From assembly GCA_964478915.1 (NCBI GenBank), contig CAYZKG010000016.1, positions 1 to 29,489 of the forward strand: a DNA stretch of 29,489 nt, given 5' to 3'. Below the pieces are notes generated by a model. That model was not told the DNA's origin. It ran no database searches and saw only the letters and a list, made by a program, of their open reading frames with translations. The position numbers and the translations under genes are program-made. This stretch comes from CAYJUM01 sp964478915. Its GTDB lineage: Bacteria > Nitrospirota > Nitrospiria > Nitrospirales > Nitrospiraceae. How positions within the stretch are numbered: the stretch's first letter is position 1; every line of letters begins with the position of its first letter. Positions 15,496 through 22,738 of the stretch are shown here, piece by piece.

Positions 15496-15523
15496 TGCCC
15501 AGCACCTATCGCCTATCGCCTGG
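15494..15523. repeat. GCCTATC heptad array, right flank of the S23-type gene
   Basis: CATTGCCCAGCACCTATCGC then CTATCGCC, opposite orientation to the left flank, forming imperfect terminal inverted repeats around the gene. Confidence 0.85.
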
Positions 15524-16249
15524 TCTGAACCGATAGCGCAGGCAGCGGCTTTTCATCCAGCGCACGGCGGCCAGGTCATAGAGGCCTTTGAACAGCCGAT
15601 TCCCCAGGCCGTATTTGGACTGCCCATGGATCCGCGGAAAGTGCGCGACCGGCACTTCGGTGACCGTGAAGCCGTACATCTGCGCCAGCGCCGGGAAAAA
15701 CCGGTGCATCCCTTCGAACGGCGGCATCCGCTCCACCACGGCCCGCCTGAACACCTTCAGGGAGCAGCCGGTGTCGTGAATGCCGTCGTGCGTGACCAGG
15801 TCGCGCACTTTGTAGGCGATGCGGGAGGAGAGTTTCCTGATCAGACTGTCATGCCGGTCCTTGCGCCATCCGCACACGAGATCGTACTGCCGGACGAGAG
15901 GCAGGAGTTTGGCAAGGTCTGCCGGATCGAACTGCAGGTCTCCGTCCATGGTCGCGACCAAGTCCCCCTGGGCCTGGCGGAAGCCGGCGTCGAAGGCCGA
16001 TGTCTGGCCATAGTTCCGGTCGAAATGCAGCACGATCACTTCTGCATGCTGCTCGGCGAGCTGGTCCAGCAGGGGACCGCTCCCGTCGGTGCTGCCGTCA
16101 TCGATGTAGATGATCTCGAACGGAGCGGATCGGGACTCATCGCGGGCGCTCAGCACCTTGAGCAGTTGCTGGGTGAGCGGCACGAGGTTCTCCCGCTCGT
16201 CTTTGATCGGGATCACCACGGACAGCCAGGGACGGGATGAAGAAGTCAT
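15506..16249 (-). CDS. GT2 glycosyltransferase, dolichol-phosphate mannose synthase/ArnC-like
   Basis: Family 2 glycosyltransferase of 247 residues that would load a sugar onto a polyprenyl phosphate at the inner membrane. Motifs: VVIPIKDERENL, YIDDGSTDGS, NYGQTSAFDAGF, MDGDLQFDP (the DxD metal and nucleotide-sugar site), DTGCSLKVFRR and HFPRIHGQSKYG. There are no C-terminal membrane helices beyond a basic tail (RCLRYRFRPGDRR), as in shorter DPM1-like enzymes. It heads the minus-strand glycosylation group and likely supplies lipid-linked donor to the ArnT-like enzyme. The donor sugar cannot be read from sequence. Confidence 0.9.
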   Translation of the reverse strand: MTSSSRPWLSVVIPIKDERENLVPLTQQLLKVLSARDESRSAPFEIIYIDDGSTDGSGPLLDQLAEQHAEVIVLHFDRNYGQTSAFDAGFRQAQGDLVATMDGDLQFDPADLAKLLPLVRQYDLVCGWRKDRHDSLIRKLSSRIAYKVRDLVTHDGIHDTGCSLKVFRRAVVERMPPFEGMHRFFPALAQMYGFTVTEVPVAHFPRIHGQSKYGLGNRLFKGLYDLAAVRWMKSRCLRYRFRPGDRR

Positions 16250-16305
16250 GCGGGAGGCTGATTCTACCGAATCCCCCGCGGAGGGTCAAACGATTGCGTC
16301 GCCCC

Positions 16306-16728
16306 TCACTTGACCACCAGGACCGTGCACGGCGAAAGTTTCGTGAGATTCTGGGAGGTGCTCCCCCAGATCCGGCCGAAGATCTTCGAGTGTCCCATGA
16401 ACCCGATCACCAGCAGGTCGAATCCATGGTCTTTGGCAAACGTCACGATGGCTTCCACTTCGTGCCCGGGCAGTACATGGGTCGTGAGGCGTATCCCGGC
16501 GGCCGTGGCCGCTAGCCCGGCTTCTATGCTCAGCAGGCGGAAATACTCCGCTGCCTCCTGCTTCGTTTCGACCACTTCACCGACCGTGGCCGCGTAGTGC
16601 GGCAGGCGCTCCTCAACCGAGATGGAATGGAGCTCGGCCTCATACCGCTTGGTGATATCGATCGCCACCTTCAACGCTTTCTTGGCCCCCTCCGATCCGT
16701 CGTTGGCGATGAGGATTTTACGAAACAT
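16306..16728 (-). CDS. Universal stress protein (UspA family)
   Basis: UspA-fold protein of 140 residues. The N-terminus MFRKILIANDGSEGAKKALK forms the nucleotide-binding first strand, and the C-terminal GFMGHSKIFGRIWGSTSQNL matches the G-2x-G-9x-G(S/T) ATP-binding motif, so it is likely an ATP-binding USP. It lies 30 bp downstream of the antiporter gene. USPs are often encoded beside ion transporters and may regulate them, which fits a role as last gene of the dynamin/antiporter run. Confidence 0.93.
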   Translation of the reverse strand: MFRKILIANDGSEGAKKALKVAIDITKRYEAELHSISVEERLPHYAATVGEVVETKQEAAEYFRLLSIEAGLAATAAGIRLTTHVLPGHEVEAIVTFAKDHGFDLLVIGFMGHSKIFGRIWGSTSQNLTKLSPCTVLVVK

Positions 16729-16758
16729 GACGGCTTCTCCTTGGTGGCCGAGGCGAGG

Positions 16759-17943
16759 CTACGCCTCGTTCGATCCATCCTTTGAATTGGCATCCATTGA
16801 TCGTCTTGCCAGTGGTTCCTCCGGAGGCGAGCCGCCGGGATCAAACCAGCGCTCGGCGATGAGCGTTGGCACGAGGGCGCTCAGGATGACGGCGGTGACC
16901 AGGACGGTGTACTGATCCCGGCTGATGAGTCCGTGGCTGAGCCCGTAGAGCGCCGAAATGGTTCCAAACGTCAGGCCGGTGGACATGAGCAGGGTGGTAT
17001 AGACTCCCTCGCGCCGGCCGAACGCGAATGCGTGGGTAAGGGGCCACACGCCGATGAATTTCGTCGCCACCTTCACCGCGAGATAGATCGCGATGAGCGA
17101 AGCGCCGGCGATCGCCGCGGCGAAATCGATCAGGGCGCCGGCCTTCAGGAAGTAGAACGGAGTCAAGATGGTAAATGCCATCACTCGCATGCGCTGGGCC
17201 AAGGTTTTGTTGGCGAGAAAAACAGGAGAGAGAACCATGCCGACGAGATACGCCGGCAACACCGCTTCGCTCTGACTGGCCTGGGCCAACCCTCCGAGCA
17301 CAAAGAGCACCACCAGGATGAACTTCGTCTCCGGCTCGCTGATTCGGCTTCCGATGCGGTCAAAGAACCACGGCGTGAACCGCGGGAGCACCCAGAGAGC
17401 GGCCGCCGTCGTAGCGGTAAAGATCAGCAACCACCGACCGTAATTGGCGAACAGAAGCCCCAGCGCCAGCACCGTTCCGAGGTCCGTGATGAAGCAAGCC
17501 GCCAGAATCACTTTCCCCAAGTCCGTGGTCGTGTAGCCTCGTTCCACCATGACGGCATAGACGACCGCCACGGAAGTTGTGGAGAGCGCAATCCCCGCGA
17601 TCTCGGCTGCTGCCAGAGACCAGCCTGCGATCCAGTGGGCGTAAGCCATCGCGCCCAGGAAGGGGCCCAGGAAAGACGTGAGGCCGATCGAGACCGTCTC
17701 TCGCCATCTCGCCCGCATGATGGCCAGATCGATTTCGGCTCCGGCGAGGAATGTGAGCAGAACGCTGCCGAATGCTGCGAGAAAATTGATCCACGCCGTG
17801 TGGTCGAGGGTGAGGACATTGCCTCCGACCGCCCCGATCGCGATTTCCGTGAGAGCGACGGAGACGCCCAGCCTGATGGAAAGCAGCGCCGCCATGAGGG
17901 CCATCCCGACCCAGACGGCCGCCGTCAGCCAAGTCAGTTCCAT
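16759..17943 (-). CDS. CPA2-type cation:proton antiporter (Kef/NhaS-like)
   Basis: Membrane antiporter of 394 residues with about 12 hydrophobic segments, resembling the Kef/NapA transporter core without a C-terminal TrkA domain. Recognisable regions: IAIGAVGGNVLTLDHTAW, LTFLAGAEIDLAIM, LSTTSVAVVYAVMVERG, AACFITDLGTVLALGL (the position of the ion-binding Asp, here TD), and KVATKFIGVWP. The C-terminus is a short hydrophilic tail. It starts 14 bp after the P-loop ATPase gene stop and precedes the USP, consistent with one transcript. Ion specificity (K+ or Na+) is not evident. Confidence 0.9.
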   Translation of the reverse strand: MELTWLTAAVWVGMALMAALLSIRLGVSVALTEIAIGAVGGNVLTLDHTAWINFLAAFGSVLLTFLAGAEIDLAIMRARWRETVSIGLTSFLGPFLGAMAYAHWIAGWSLAAAEIAGIALSTTSVAVVYAVMVERGYTTTDLGKVILAACFITDLGTVLALGLLFANYGRWLLIFTATTAAALWVLPRFTPWFFDRIGSRISEPETKFILVVLFVLGGLAQASQSEAVLPAYLVGMVLSPVFLANKTLAQRMRVMAFTILTPFYFLKAGALIDFAAAIAGASLIAIYLAVKVATKFIGVWPLTHAFAFGRREGVYTTLLMSTGLTFGTISALYGLSHGLISRDQYTVLVTAVILSALVPTLIAERWFDPGGSPPEEPLARRSMDANSKDGSNEA

Positions 17944-17957
17944 TGCGCGCTTTTTTC

Positions 17958-18593
17958 CTACGCCTCAGTCTTTCCGCGCCGTCCGGGAATGACCGGCACG
18001 GGCCCTTTGAGCGGAAACCGTCGCGCCTCGCCGGGGCTCAGAGGCGGGACCTCGACCGTTTCAAGCCCGACGGCGATCCACCACGGCCTCCCGCTCTCGC
18101 GCGGATCGAGGGAGCGCACGGCGAAGACAACCGGAACCCTCGCCCTGTCTGTCAGCTCTTCGAGAAACGTGGCATACGCGCCTCGAACCAGTCCGAAGTG
18201 ATCGAGCAGCAGCGCGTAACGCCCGGACCGGAGTCGCGGGAGAACAAACCGTTTCAGCTTCCCGACCGAAAGCCTGCCCAGGGTCCCTTCAGACCTCGTG
18301 ATCTGTGGAGCCTCCAGGATGAGAAGCTGTCGCGCCAGGGACGTTAAGATTGCCTTCAGCGTGGAACCTTGACCGCAATAGATCGGCCGATGCGGATCAC
18401 GGGCCTTCGAGGCGCGCTCGGCCACTGCGCGAAGGATGGCGGTCTTGCCGACACCCGCCGCACCGACGAGGATCGCCGACCGGCCCTTTCGGAGCTGTTC
18501 GAGCAGGGCCTGCACGATTTTGTTCCGGCCAACGAGCTGAGCCGCGCCGATGGCCTCCTCGGGTTCTTTGAGAGTGGAGGGGCTAATGAGCAC
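17958..18593 (-). CDS. P-loop ATPase (AAA-like), function unknown
   Basis: ATP-binding protein of about 211 residues. LVGRNKIVQALLEQL is followed by Walker A VGAAGVGKTA (residues 44-51 from the GTG), and later by Walker B-like RYALLLDHFG. This is the layout of the small AAA ATPases that precede effector domains in STAND proteins, here without any C-terminal sensor or repeat domain. The GTG start (18593) overlaps the upstream stop by 11 bp and is preferred; the ATG at 18656 would overlap by 74 bp. The C-terminus ends in a Pro/Arg-rich tail. It sits between the unknown helical protein and the antiporter, so it is a candidate energy or switch component of that run. Confidence 0.75.
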   Translation of the reverse strand: MLISPSTLKEPEEAIGAAQLVGRNKIVQALLEQLRKGRSAILVGAAGVGKTAILRAVAERASKARDPHRPIYCGQGSTLKAILTSLARQLLILEAPQITRSEGTLGRLSVGKLKRFVLPRLRSGRYALLLDHFGLVRGAYATFLEELTDRARVPVVFAVRSLDPRESGRPWWIAVGLETVEVPPLSPGEARRFPLKGPVPVIPGRRGKTEA

Positions 18594-19038
18594 GGCGGTT
18601 CTTGCTCTTCGAGTCGGATCCGGCAAGGCCGCCGAAGAGCACGCTCTGCAGCTCAAGCATCAGATTGGCCAGCGATGCGATCTCCGGGTCAAGCCGTGGA
18701 GCAAGAGCCGGATCTACCTCTCCGTAACGCCGAAGGGCCTTGGCGTTCGACTCTTGGAGCATTACCCAGAACTGCGACAGGCCCTTTGACGCCTCTCTGC
18801 TCGCCTGCTTGATCTCGCTGGGCAGGGCGAAGCGGTCACGAAGCGTCATGATCAGCGCATACACGCCCGGGATCTTCTCCCGCAGCGCCCGCACCATTTC
18901 GCCGCTCATGTCGTTTCTGACCTCGGACATGAGCCGATACTGGTCGGGATGATCAAGGAGCCATTCGATCTCCCTCATCCTGTCTTCGATCAGGCGCATC
19001 GCGATGCACAGACTCGTCCGCTGGGAGTCATTCAGCAT
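18583..19038 (-). CDS. Helical protein of unknown function in the dynamin operon
   Basis: Protein of 151 residues predicted to be almost wholly alpha-helical. There is no signal peptide, no membrane segment and no motif that I recognise. Features: MRLIEDRMREIEWLLDHPDQ, a charged middle, and a conserved-looking C-terminal stretch (PEIASLANLMLELQSVLFGG), ending in a basic tail. It starts 1 bp after the HEAT-repeat gene stop and overlaps the ATPase start, so it is almost certainly co-translated with both. No function is assigned. Confidence 0.75.
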   Translation of the reverse strand: MLNDSQRTSLCIAMRLIEDRMREIEWLLDHPDQYRLMSEVRNDMSGEMVRALREKIPGVYALIMTLRDRFALPSEIKQASREASKGLSQFWVMLQESNAKALRRYGEVDPALAPRLDPEIASLANLMLELQSVLFGGLAGSDSKSKNRRAH

Positions 19039-19039
19039 G

Positions 19040-20008
19040 TCAACGCTCGTTCAGCCGGCGGAGCACTTCAGAGGCCGAGGTTCGTGCGTGAACGGTCAAG
19101 GAAGGAAAGCTTTTTTCGATGATCCGGGCGCACTGAGGCCCGATCCGGACCAGCGCGTCAGCGCACCGGTCGCGTTGAATAAAGTCCGGGTGGTTCAACC
19201 CGGCCAGGAGCGCTGGCGCCGCCACGACCGCCAGGGCGCTCTCCGCGACCGCAACCAGTGCGATGGCCGCCTCCATTCGGACCACCTCGTGCGGGTCGCG
19301 CAACGCGGCCGCCATGGCGTCACGTGCTTCCTTCGCGTCAAGCAGCCCGAGAAGCTTCAGGGCCTGCGCCCGCCGCTCGATGCTGGGGAGCAACTCGTCG
19401 CCGTGTCGCATCACGCGGTGCTCCAGCGTCGCGATCAGATGCGAGACGGCTGCTGGCCCCGCCTTTAGTATGATCTCTGAGAGACGATCGCGCTTGAACG
19501 CATCCTCCAGCCCTTCGATGAGCCACGGCAGCGCGTCGGGCTCGCGCCACTGCACCAAGGCGTCGGCGGCGCCGAGCAGGCGGGACCTGCGGAGCGCGTC
19601 GAGGAGGAGCGGCGCGGCGCGCCGGTCCCCGATTCTGCCCAACTCGCGGGCCACGGCGCTCTGCACGGTTTCCTCAGACAGGCGCAGCACCGGGCTCAAC
19701 GCTTCGAGGGGATGAGCGACCAGTGCCTCGCACAGGCCTTCAAAGGCCGCCTCTCCGCCGATGCGCCCCAGGGCCTCGGCGGCCAGCACGCGTCCGTCGG
19801 GGAACTGGCTCGGCGGTCCGTTCAGGAAGGAGGCCAGCGCGGGAACCGCTCGCTGGCCCAGCCTGAAGATCTCGGCTTGGACGTGAAGATTCCAGTTGAG
19901 GTTGTCGAGACCGCGTACGAGTGCCTCGACCTCTCGATCGCCAAGCGCCTTCCGCTCGTTTGTCTGAGGGTTCACGGATAGAGGGCCGGGATCAGACGAG
20001 GCCGGCAT
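19040..20008 (-). CDS. HEAT-repeat protein
   Basis: Protein of about 322 residues formed of HEAT-like helical repeats, typical scaffolds for protein contacts. Examples: VLAAEALGRIGGEAAFEGLC, VQSAVARELGRIGDRRAAPL, LGAADALVQWREPDALPWLI and VRMEAAIALVAVAESALAVV, then CADALVRIGPQCARIIEKS. The ATG at 20008 overlaps the dynamin stop by 17 bp. A GTG at 19975 is an alternative start, and upstream codons to 20110 belong to the dynamin reading region. Position directly after the dynamin gene suggests a partner or adaptor for it. Confidence 0.85.
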   Translation of the reverse strand: MPASSDPGPLSVNPQTNERKALGDREVEALVRGLDNLNWNLHVQAEIFRLGQRAVPALASFLNGPPSQFPDGRVLAAEALGRIGGEAAFEGLCEALVAHPLEALSPVLRLSEETVQSAVARELGRIGDRRAAPLLLDALRRSRLLGAADALVQWREPDALPWLIEGLEDAFKRDRLSEIILKAGPAAVSHLIATLEHRVMRHGDELLPSIERRAQALKLLGLLDAKEARDAMAAALRDPHEVVRMEAAIALVAVAESALAVVAAPALLAGLNHPDFIQRDRCADALVRIGPQCARIIEKSFPSLTVHARTSASEVLRRLNER

Positions 20009-21800
20009 AGGAAGCCGTGTCGGCATGCGGCGAGAGGTCTGACAAGACCTGTGCCAGCCGCCGACGGGAGTCCTCCAACCGCTGCAGGACCGGAGCGAGC
20101 TGCGACTCACGTTGCCCGTGATGCTCCGTGGAGACGCTCACGGCGTTCCGAATCGCCCTGATGGTGGTCTCGATCTGTGCCTCCATCCGGGCTTGAAAGC
20201 CTCGGACGGCGTCCTCCAGGTTCTGGCGCGTGGCCCACCGTAGCTCCTCGACGTTGCGCGCCACGAGGTACTCGATATCCTGTCGGAGCCTCTGCTCCAG
20301 TCGTTTGGCCCGCAGCGAGGGCGGCAGGAGCCGCGCCATCCAAGAGGCCGCCTCCTCGGTAAACGACGTGACCCATCGTTGACGGATGACTCGGGACTCT
20401 CTCAGGGCTTCCAGACGCTCGAGCGCCACGCCTTCGAGGCAGGGGACTTCGAACAGATCCGCAGCGGTCCTGCGGATCTGCTCGATGATCGTTTCGACGT
20501 CCCGGCAATGAAGCTCTTGAACCGCGTGAAAGCGCGCGGCGACCGCGGCCGGCAGCTCTGTCTCCGCCTCACCGAAGAAGCGGTCCACTGCCGTCGAGAG
20601 CGCCGCCCGCGTCTCATGCTCGAACCGGGCCGAGCTCGCCGGGAGACCGGCGTCCTCGCCCGGCTCGCGCAGGCACGCGGTCAGCGCCCCTCGCGCCCGC
20701 TCGGCCAGTTCCTCGGCCAGCCGGTCGAGGTCTTCCAGCAGGCGTTGACGATCCCCGGCCAAGCGATCCCGAAAGGACACCGTCTCCCGGTCAAACTTCG
20801 CCAATTGCGCGTCGAACCGGCGGTGCCGTCGCTCCAGCTCCTGATGGGGCAGCTCGATGGCCTTGCGTTGCAGCTCCAAGGCAAAGAGCGCCTCGTTGAT
20901 CACGCGACTCGCTTTGGCCCGGATCGCGTCGCGCAGGGCCTCGGACTTCTCGGTCAGCAAGAACTCGGTGAGGTAGGTTTCGAGCGCCCCAAGGCCGCTC
21001 TCGGCCCAGGCCTCCGCCGAACCGGTGAAGCGCGCCCGAACGGCCTGGTGCGCCGAAGCCAGAAAAATACGCTCCTGACCGGTGAAACCGGCTTGCTCCT
21101 GCAGCACCCGGCGCAAAAAGCCGACCATCTCATGCTGTTCGGTCGCGTTGAGCAGGTCGGCTTTGGTCAGCGCAAAGATCACGCGGGCCACCGCGTCCTT
21201 GACCGCTCTCAGGAACTGTACCTCCACCTCGGTGATCGGCGGATCAGGGGACAGCACGAACAGCGCGCCGTCACAGGCCGGCAACATGTCTCGTGCCGTT
21301 CGAGTGTTGTGCAGCACCGTGGAGCCGATGCCCGGGGTGTCGATAATCTCGACCCCCTTGGCAAGAAGCTCGCTGGGATGCTCCACTTCGACTCGCGTGA
21401 CCCCAAACCGGTTGGTGGGATTCTCGTCTTCCGTCACGTAGCGCAGGAGGATTTTGGCCAGGATGTCGGTCGGTCCGCTGTGGTCTTCGTCCCGACCATC
21501 CAAGAAGCTCACGCGCACACGGCGTTCCGCGCCGTACCGCAGGATGGTCGGAAGAGCGGTCACAGGCAGCACGCCGGTGGGAAGAAGCGACTCACCTAGC
21601 AGCGCGTTGAGGAGGCTGCTCTTTCCCCGCTTGAATTGTCCCAACACGGCCAGACGAAACGAGCCTGTCTCCAATCGGTCGCGCAGGGCCTCCATGCCGG
21701 CCGTCAAGCCGGAGAAATCGGGGCCCATCTCGCCGAGCACCTGCGTCGCTCCGGCCAGTCGAGCAAGAAGCCACTGCTGTGTCTGAGGGGAGGCAGGCAT
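19992..21800 (-). CDS. Bacterial dynamin-like GTPase
   Basis: Large GTPase of 602 residues of the bacterial dynamin-like family, linked to membrane remodelling, fusion or repair. The GTPase domain is intact: G1 GQFKRGKSSLLN (54-65), the G2 Thr in PVTALPT, G3 DTPGIGS (154-160) and G4 TKAD (213-216). The rest is a long helical stalk rich in Arg and Glu, with a hydrophobic stretch around WMARLLPPSLRAK that may be the membrane-contacting paddle (inferred). A single GTPase is present, not the tandem pair seen in some bacterial dynamin operons. It heads a run of genes whose starts and stops touch or overlap. Confidence 0.9.
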   Translation of the reverse strand: MPASPQTQQWLLARLAGATQVLGEMGPDFSGLTAGMEALRDRLETGSFRLAVLGQFKRGKSSLLNALLGESLLPTGVLPVTALPTILRYGAERRVRVSFLDGRDEDHSGPTDILAKILLRYVTEDENPTNRFGVTRVEVEHPSELLAKGVEIIDTPGIGSTVLHNTRTARDMLPACDGALFVLSPDPPITEVEVQFLRAVKDAVARVIFALTKADLLNATEQHEMVGFLRRVLQEQAGFTGQERIFLASAHQAVRARFTGSAEAWAESGLGALETYLTEFLLTEKSEALRDAIRAKASRVINEALFALELQRKAIELPHQELERRHRRFDAQLAKFDRETVSFRDRLAGDRQRLLEDLDRLAEELAERARGALTACLREPGEDAGLPASSARFEHETRAALSTAVDRFFGEAETELPAAVAARFHAVQELHCRDVETIIEQIRRTAADLFEVPCLEGVALERLEALRESRVIRQRWVTSFTEEAASWMARLLPPSLRAKRLEQRLRQDIEYLVARNVEELRWATRQNLEDAVRGFQARMEAQIETTIRAIRNAVSVSTEHHGQRESQLAPVLQRLEDSRRRLAQVLSDLSPHADTASYAGLV

Positions 21801-21810
21801 ACACAGATCA

Positions 21811-21847
21811 AAAAAAACTCCTACTGCGCCTCGCGCGAGTAGGAGTT
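21811..21847 (-). terminator. Intrinsic terminator-like hairpin before the dynamin gene
   Basis: A perfect 10-bp stem (AACTCCTACT at 21816-21825 pairing with AGTAGGAGTT at 21838-21847) with a GC-rich loop. Read on the minus strand it is followed by seven to eight T. It would end transcripts of the secreted protein gene at 22056. It lies only 10 bp from the dynamin ATG, so it may instead be an attenuator in that leader. Confidence 0.7.
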
Positions 21848-21857
21848 ATCAGCCGCT

Positions 21858-21882
21858 TGCTCGTTCAAGAGCAACGGGCAGT
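21858..21882. repeat. Fragment of the GAGCAACGGG palindrome
   Basis: GCTCGTTCAAGAGCAACGGG resembles the arm of the palindromic repeat at 15-46. Confidence 0.5.
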
Positions 21883-21968
21883 CAGGGCGAACTCCATCAC
21901 CTCTGTCGAATCTGGAAGGCTGTATACACCGCGACGGGCGCCACTGTCAACAACCTGAACCTGAACTT

Positions 21969-22018
21969 CCCCCTCACCTTCTCCTCTCCCCCAGGGGGAG
22001 AGGGTTGGGGTGAGGGGA
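21969..22018. repeat. CCCCTCACC...GGTGAGGGG palindromic repeat
   Basis: A GC-rich near-palindrome with arms CCCCTCACCTTCTCCTCTCC and its imperfect complement around CCAGGGGGA. It is of the same type as the repeat inside pilX (2405-2460). It lies between the secreted protein and the dynamin gene. It is a common chromosomal hairpin-forming repeat type, not a terminator (no T tract). Confidence 0.75.
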
Positions 22019-22055
22019 CTACCAGCAAGCTGTAACAGATTCTTTTGCGTTTGTG

Positions 22056-22616
22056 TTAGTTGGCGGCGGAGTCGGCGGCGGGCTGCACCGCGAACCGCAT
22101 GGTGCCGACCAGGCTGATCTCGTTCACCTGGAAGCCGATGTGCATCTCCACCTTGTACTTGCCCGGCTTCCACCCGCCGGGAGGCGGATTGAGCTGAATA
22201 TACCCGCTGTTGTCCTCCAACGCGATGTACATCGCGTCTTCGCCGACGAGGGTCTTGGGGTCGAGGCCGTCCACCTGCTCCGGGTAACAGCGCCCAGACA
22301 CCTGAAAGGCATTGTAGTGCTGGTGGGTGCTGAAGACGATGTAGACGACGGAATCGGGCCTGAACTGCTGCGTCGGCCGGACCGGCACGACATCGTGGCT
22401 CTGGCGAAACCCCATCTCGTGCTCGTACCCTTCGGCGAGCTGGACGTTGAGGAACAGCCCCTGGGGGGGAGCATTGAAATCATAGGCCGGCGTGTCGGCT
22501 TTGTTTTGGAATTCCGGAATCGGGACGATGGGGGTCAGCTCGATCTCTTCCGCCGCCGCCCGCGCCGACAGGAGGAAGGCGACCATCCCGAATGCGATGA
22601 TGATCGAAGGCTTCAT
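22056..22616 (-). CDS. Exported protein of unknown function
   Basis: Protein of 186 residues with a signal peptide (MKPSIIIAFGMVAFLLSARA, cleavage near AAA/EE). The mature part reads as beta-rich: AYDFNAPPQGLFLNVQLAEG, SVVYIVFSTHQHYNAFQVSG and KPGKYKVEMHIGFQVNEISL. The last two fit an immunoglobulin-like sandwich. There is one Cys (SGRCYPE). I do not recognise the family. The start faces an assembly gap, so its promoter is not visible. Confidence 0.75.
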   Translation of the reverse strand: MKPSIIIAFGMVAFLLSARAAAEEIELTPIVPIPEFQNKADTPAYDFNAPPQGLFLNVQLAEGYEHEMGFRQSHDVVPVRPTQQFRPDSVVYIVFSTHQHYNAFQVSGRCYPEQVDGLDPKTLVGEDAMYIALEDNSGYIQLNPPPGGWKPGKYKVEMHIGFQVNEISLVGTMRFAVQPAADSAAN

Positions 22617-22619
22617 TGC

Positions 22620-22719
22620 NNNNNNNNNNNNNNNNNNNNNNNNNNNNNNNNNNNNNNNNNNNNNNNNNNNNNNNNNNNNNNNNNNNNNNNNNNNNNNNNN
22701 NNNNNNNNNNNNNNNNNNN
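22620..22719. other. Assembly gap (100 N) in a divergent intergenic region
   Basis: Exactly 100 N between the divergent starts of the secreted protein and the methyltransferase. The flanks both contain TTGC but do not overlap end to end. Promoters of both genes are likely lost in the gap. Confidence 0.8.
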
Positions 22720-22738
22720 TTTGCTAAGATGCCTGCGC

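Noticed and set aside
16933..18201. 422-codon open frame opposite to the antiporter and ATPase
   Set aside because: Antisense shadow; its sequence is low-complexity charged and has no motif, whereas the minus strand encodes a clear transporter.
20379..21599. 406-codon open frame opposite to the dynamin gene
   Set aside because: It is an antisense shadow of a high-GC gene; the dynamin frame has intact GTPase motifs.
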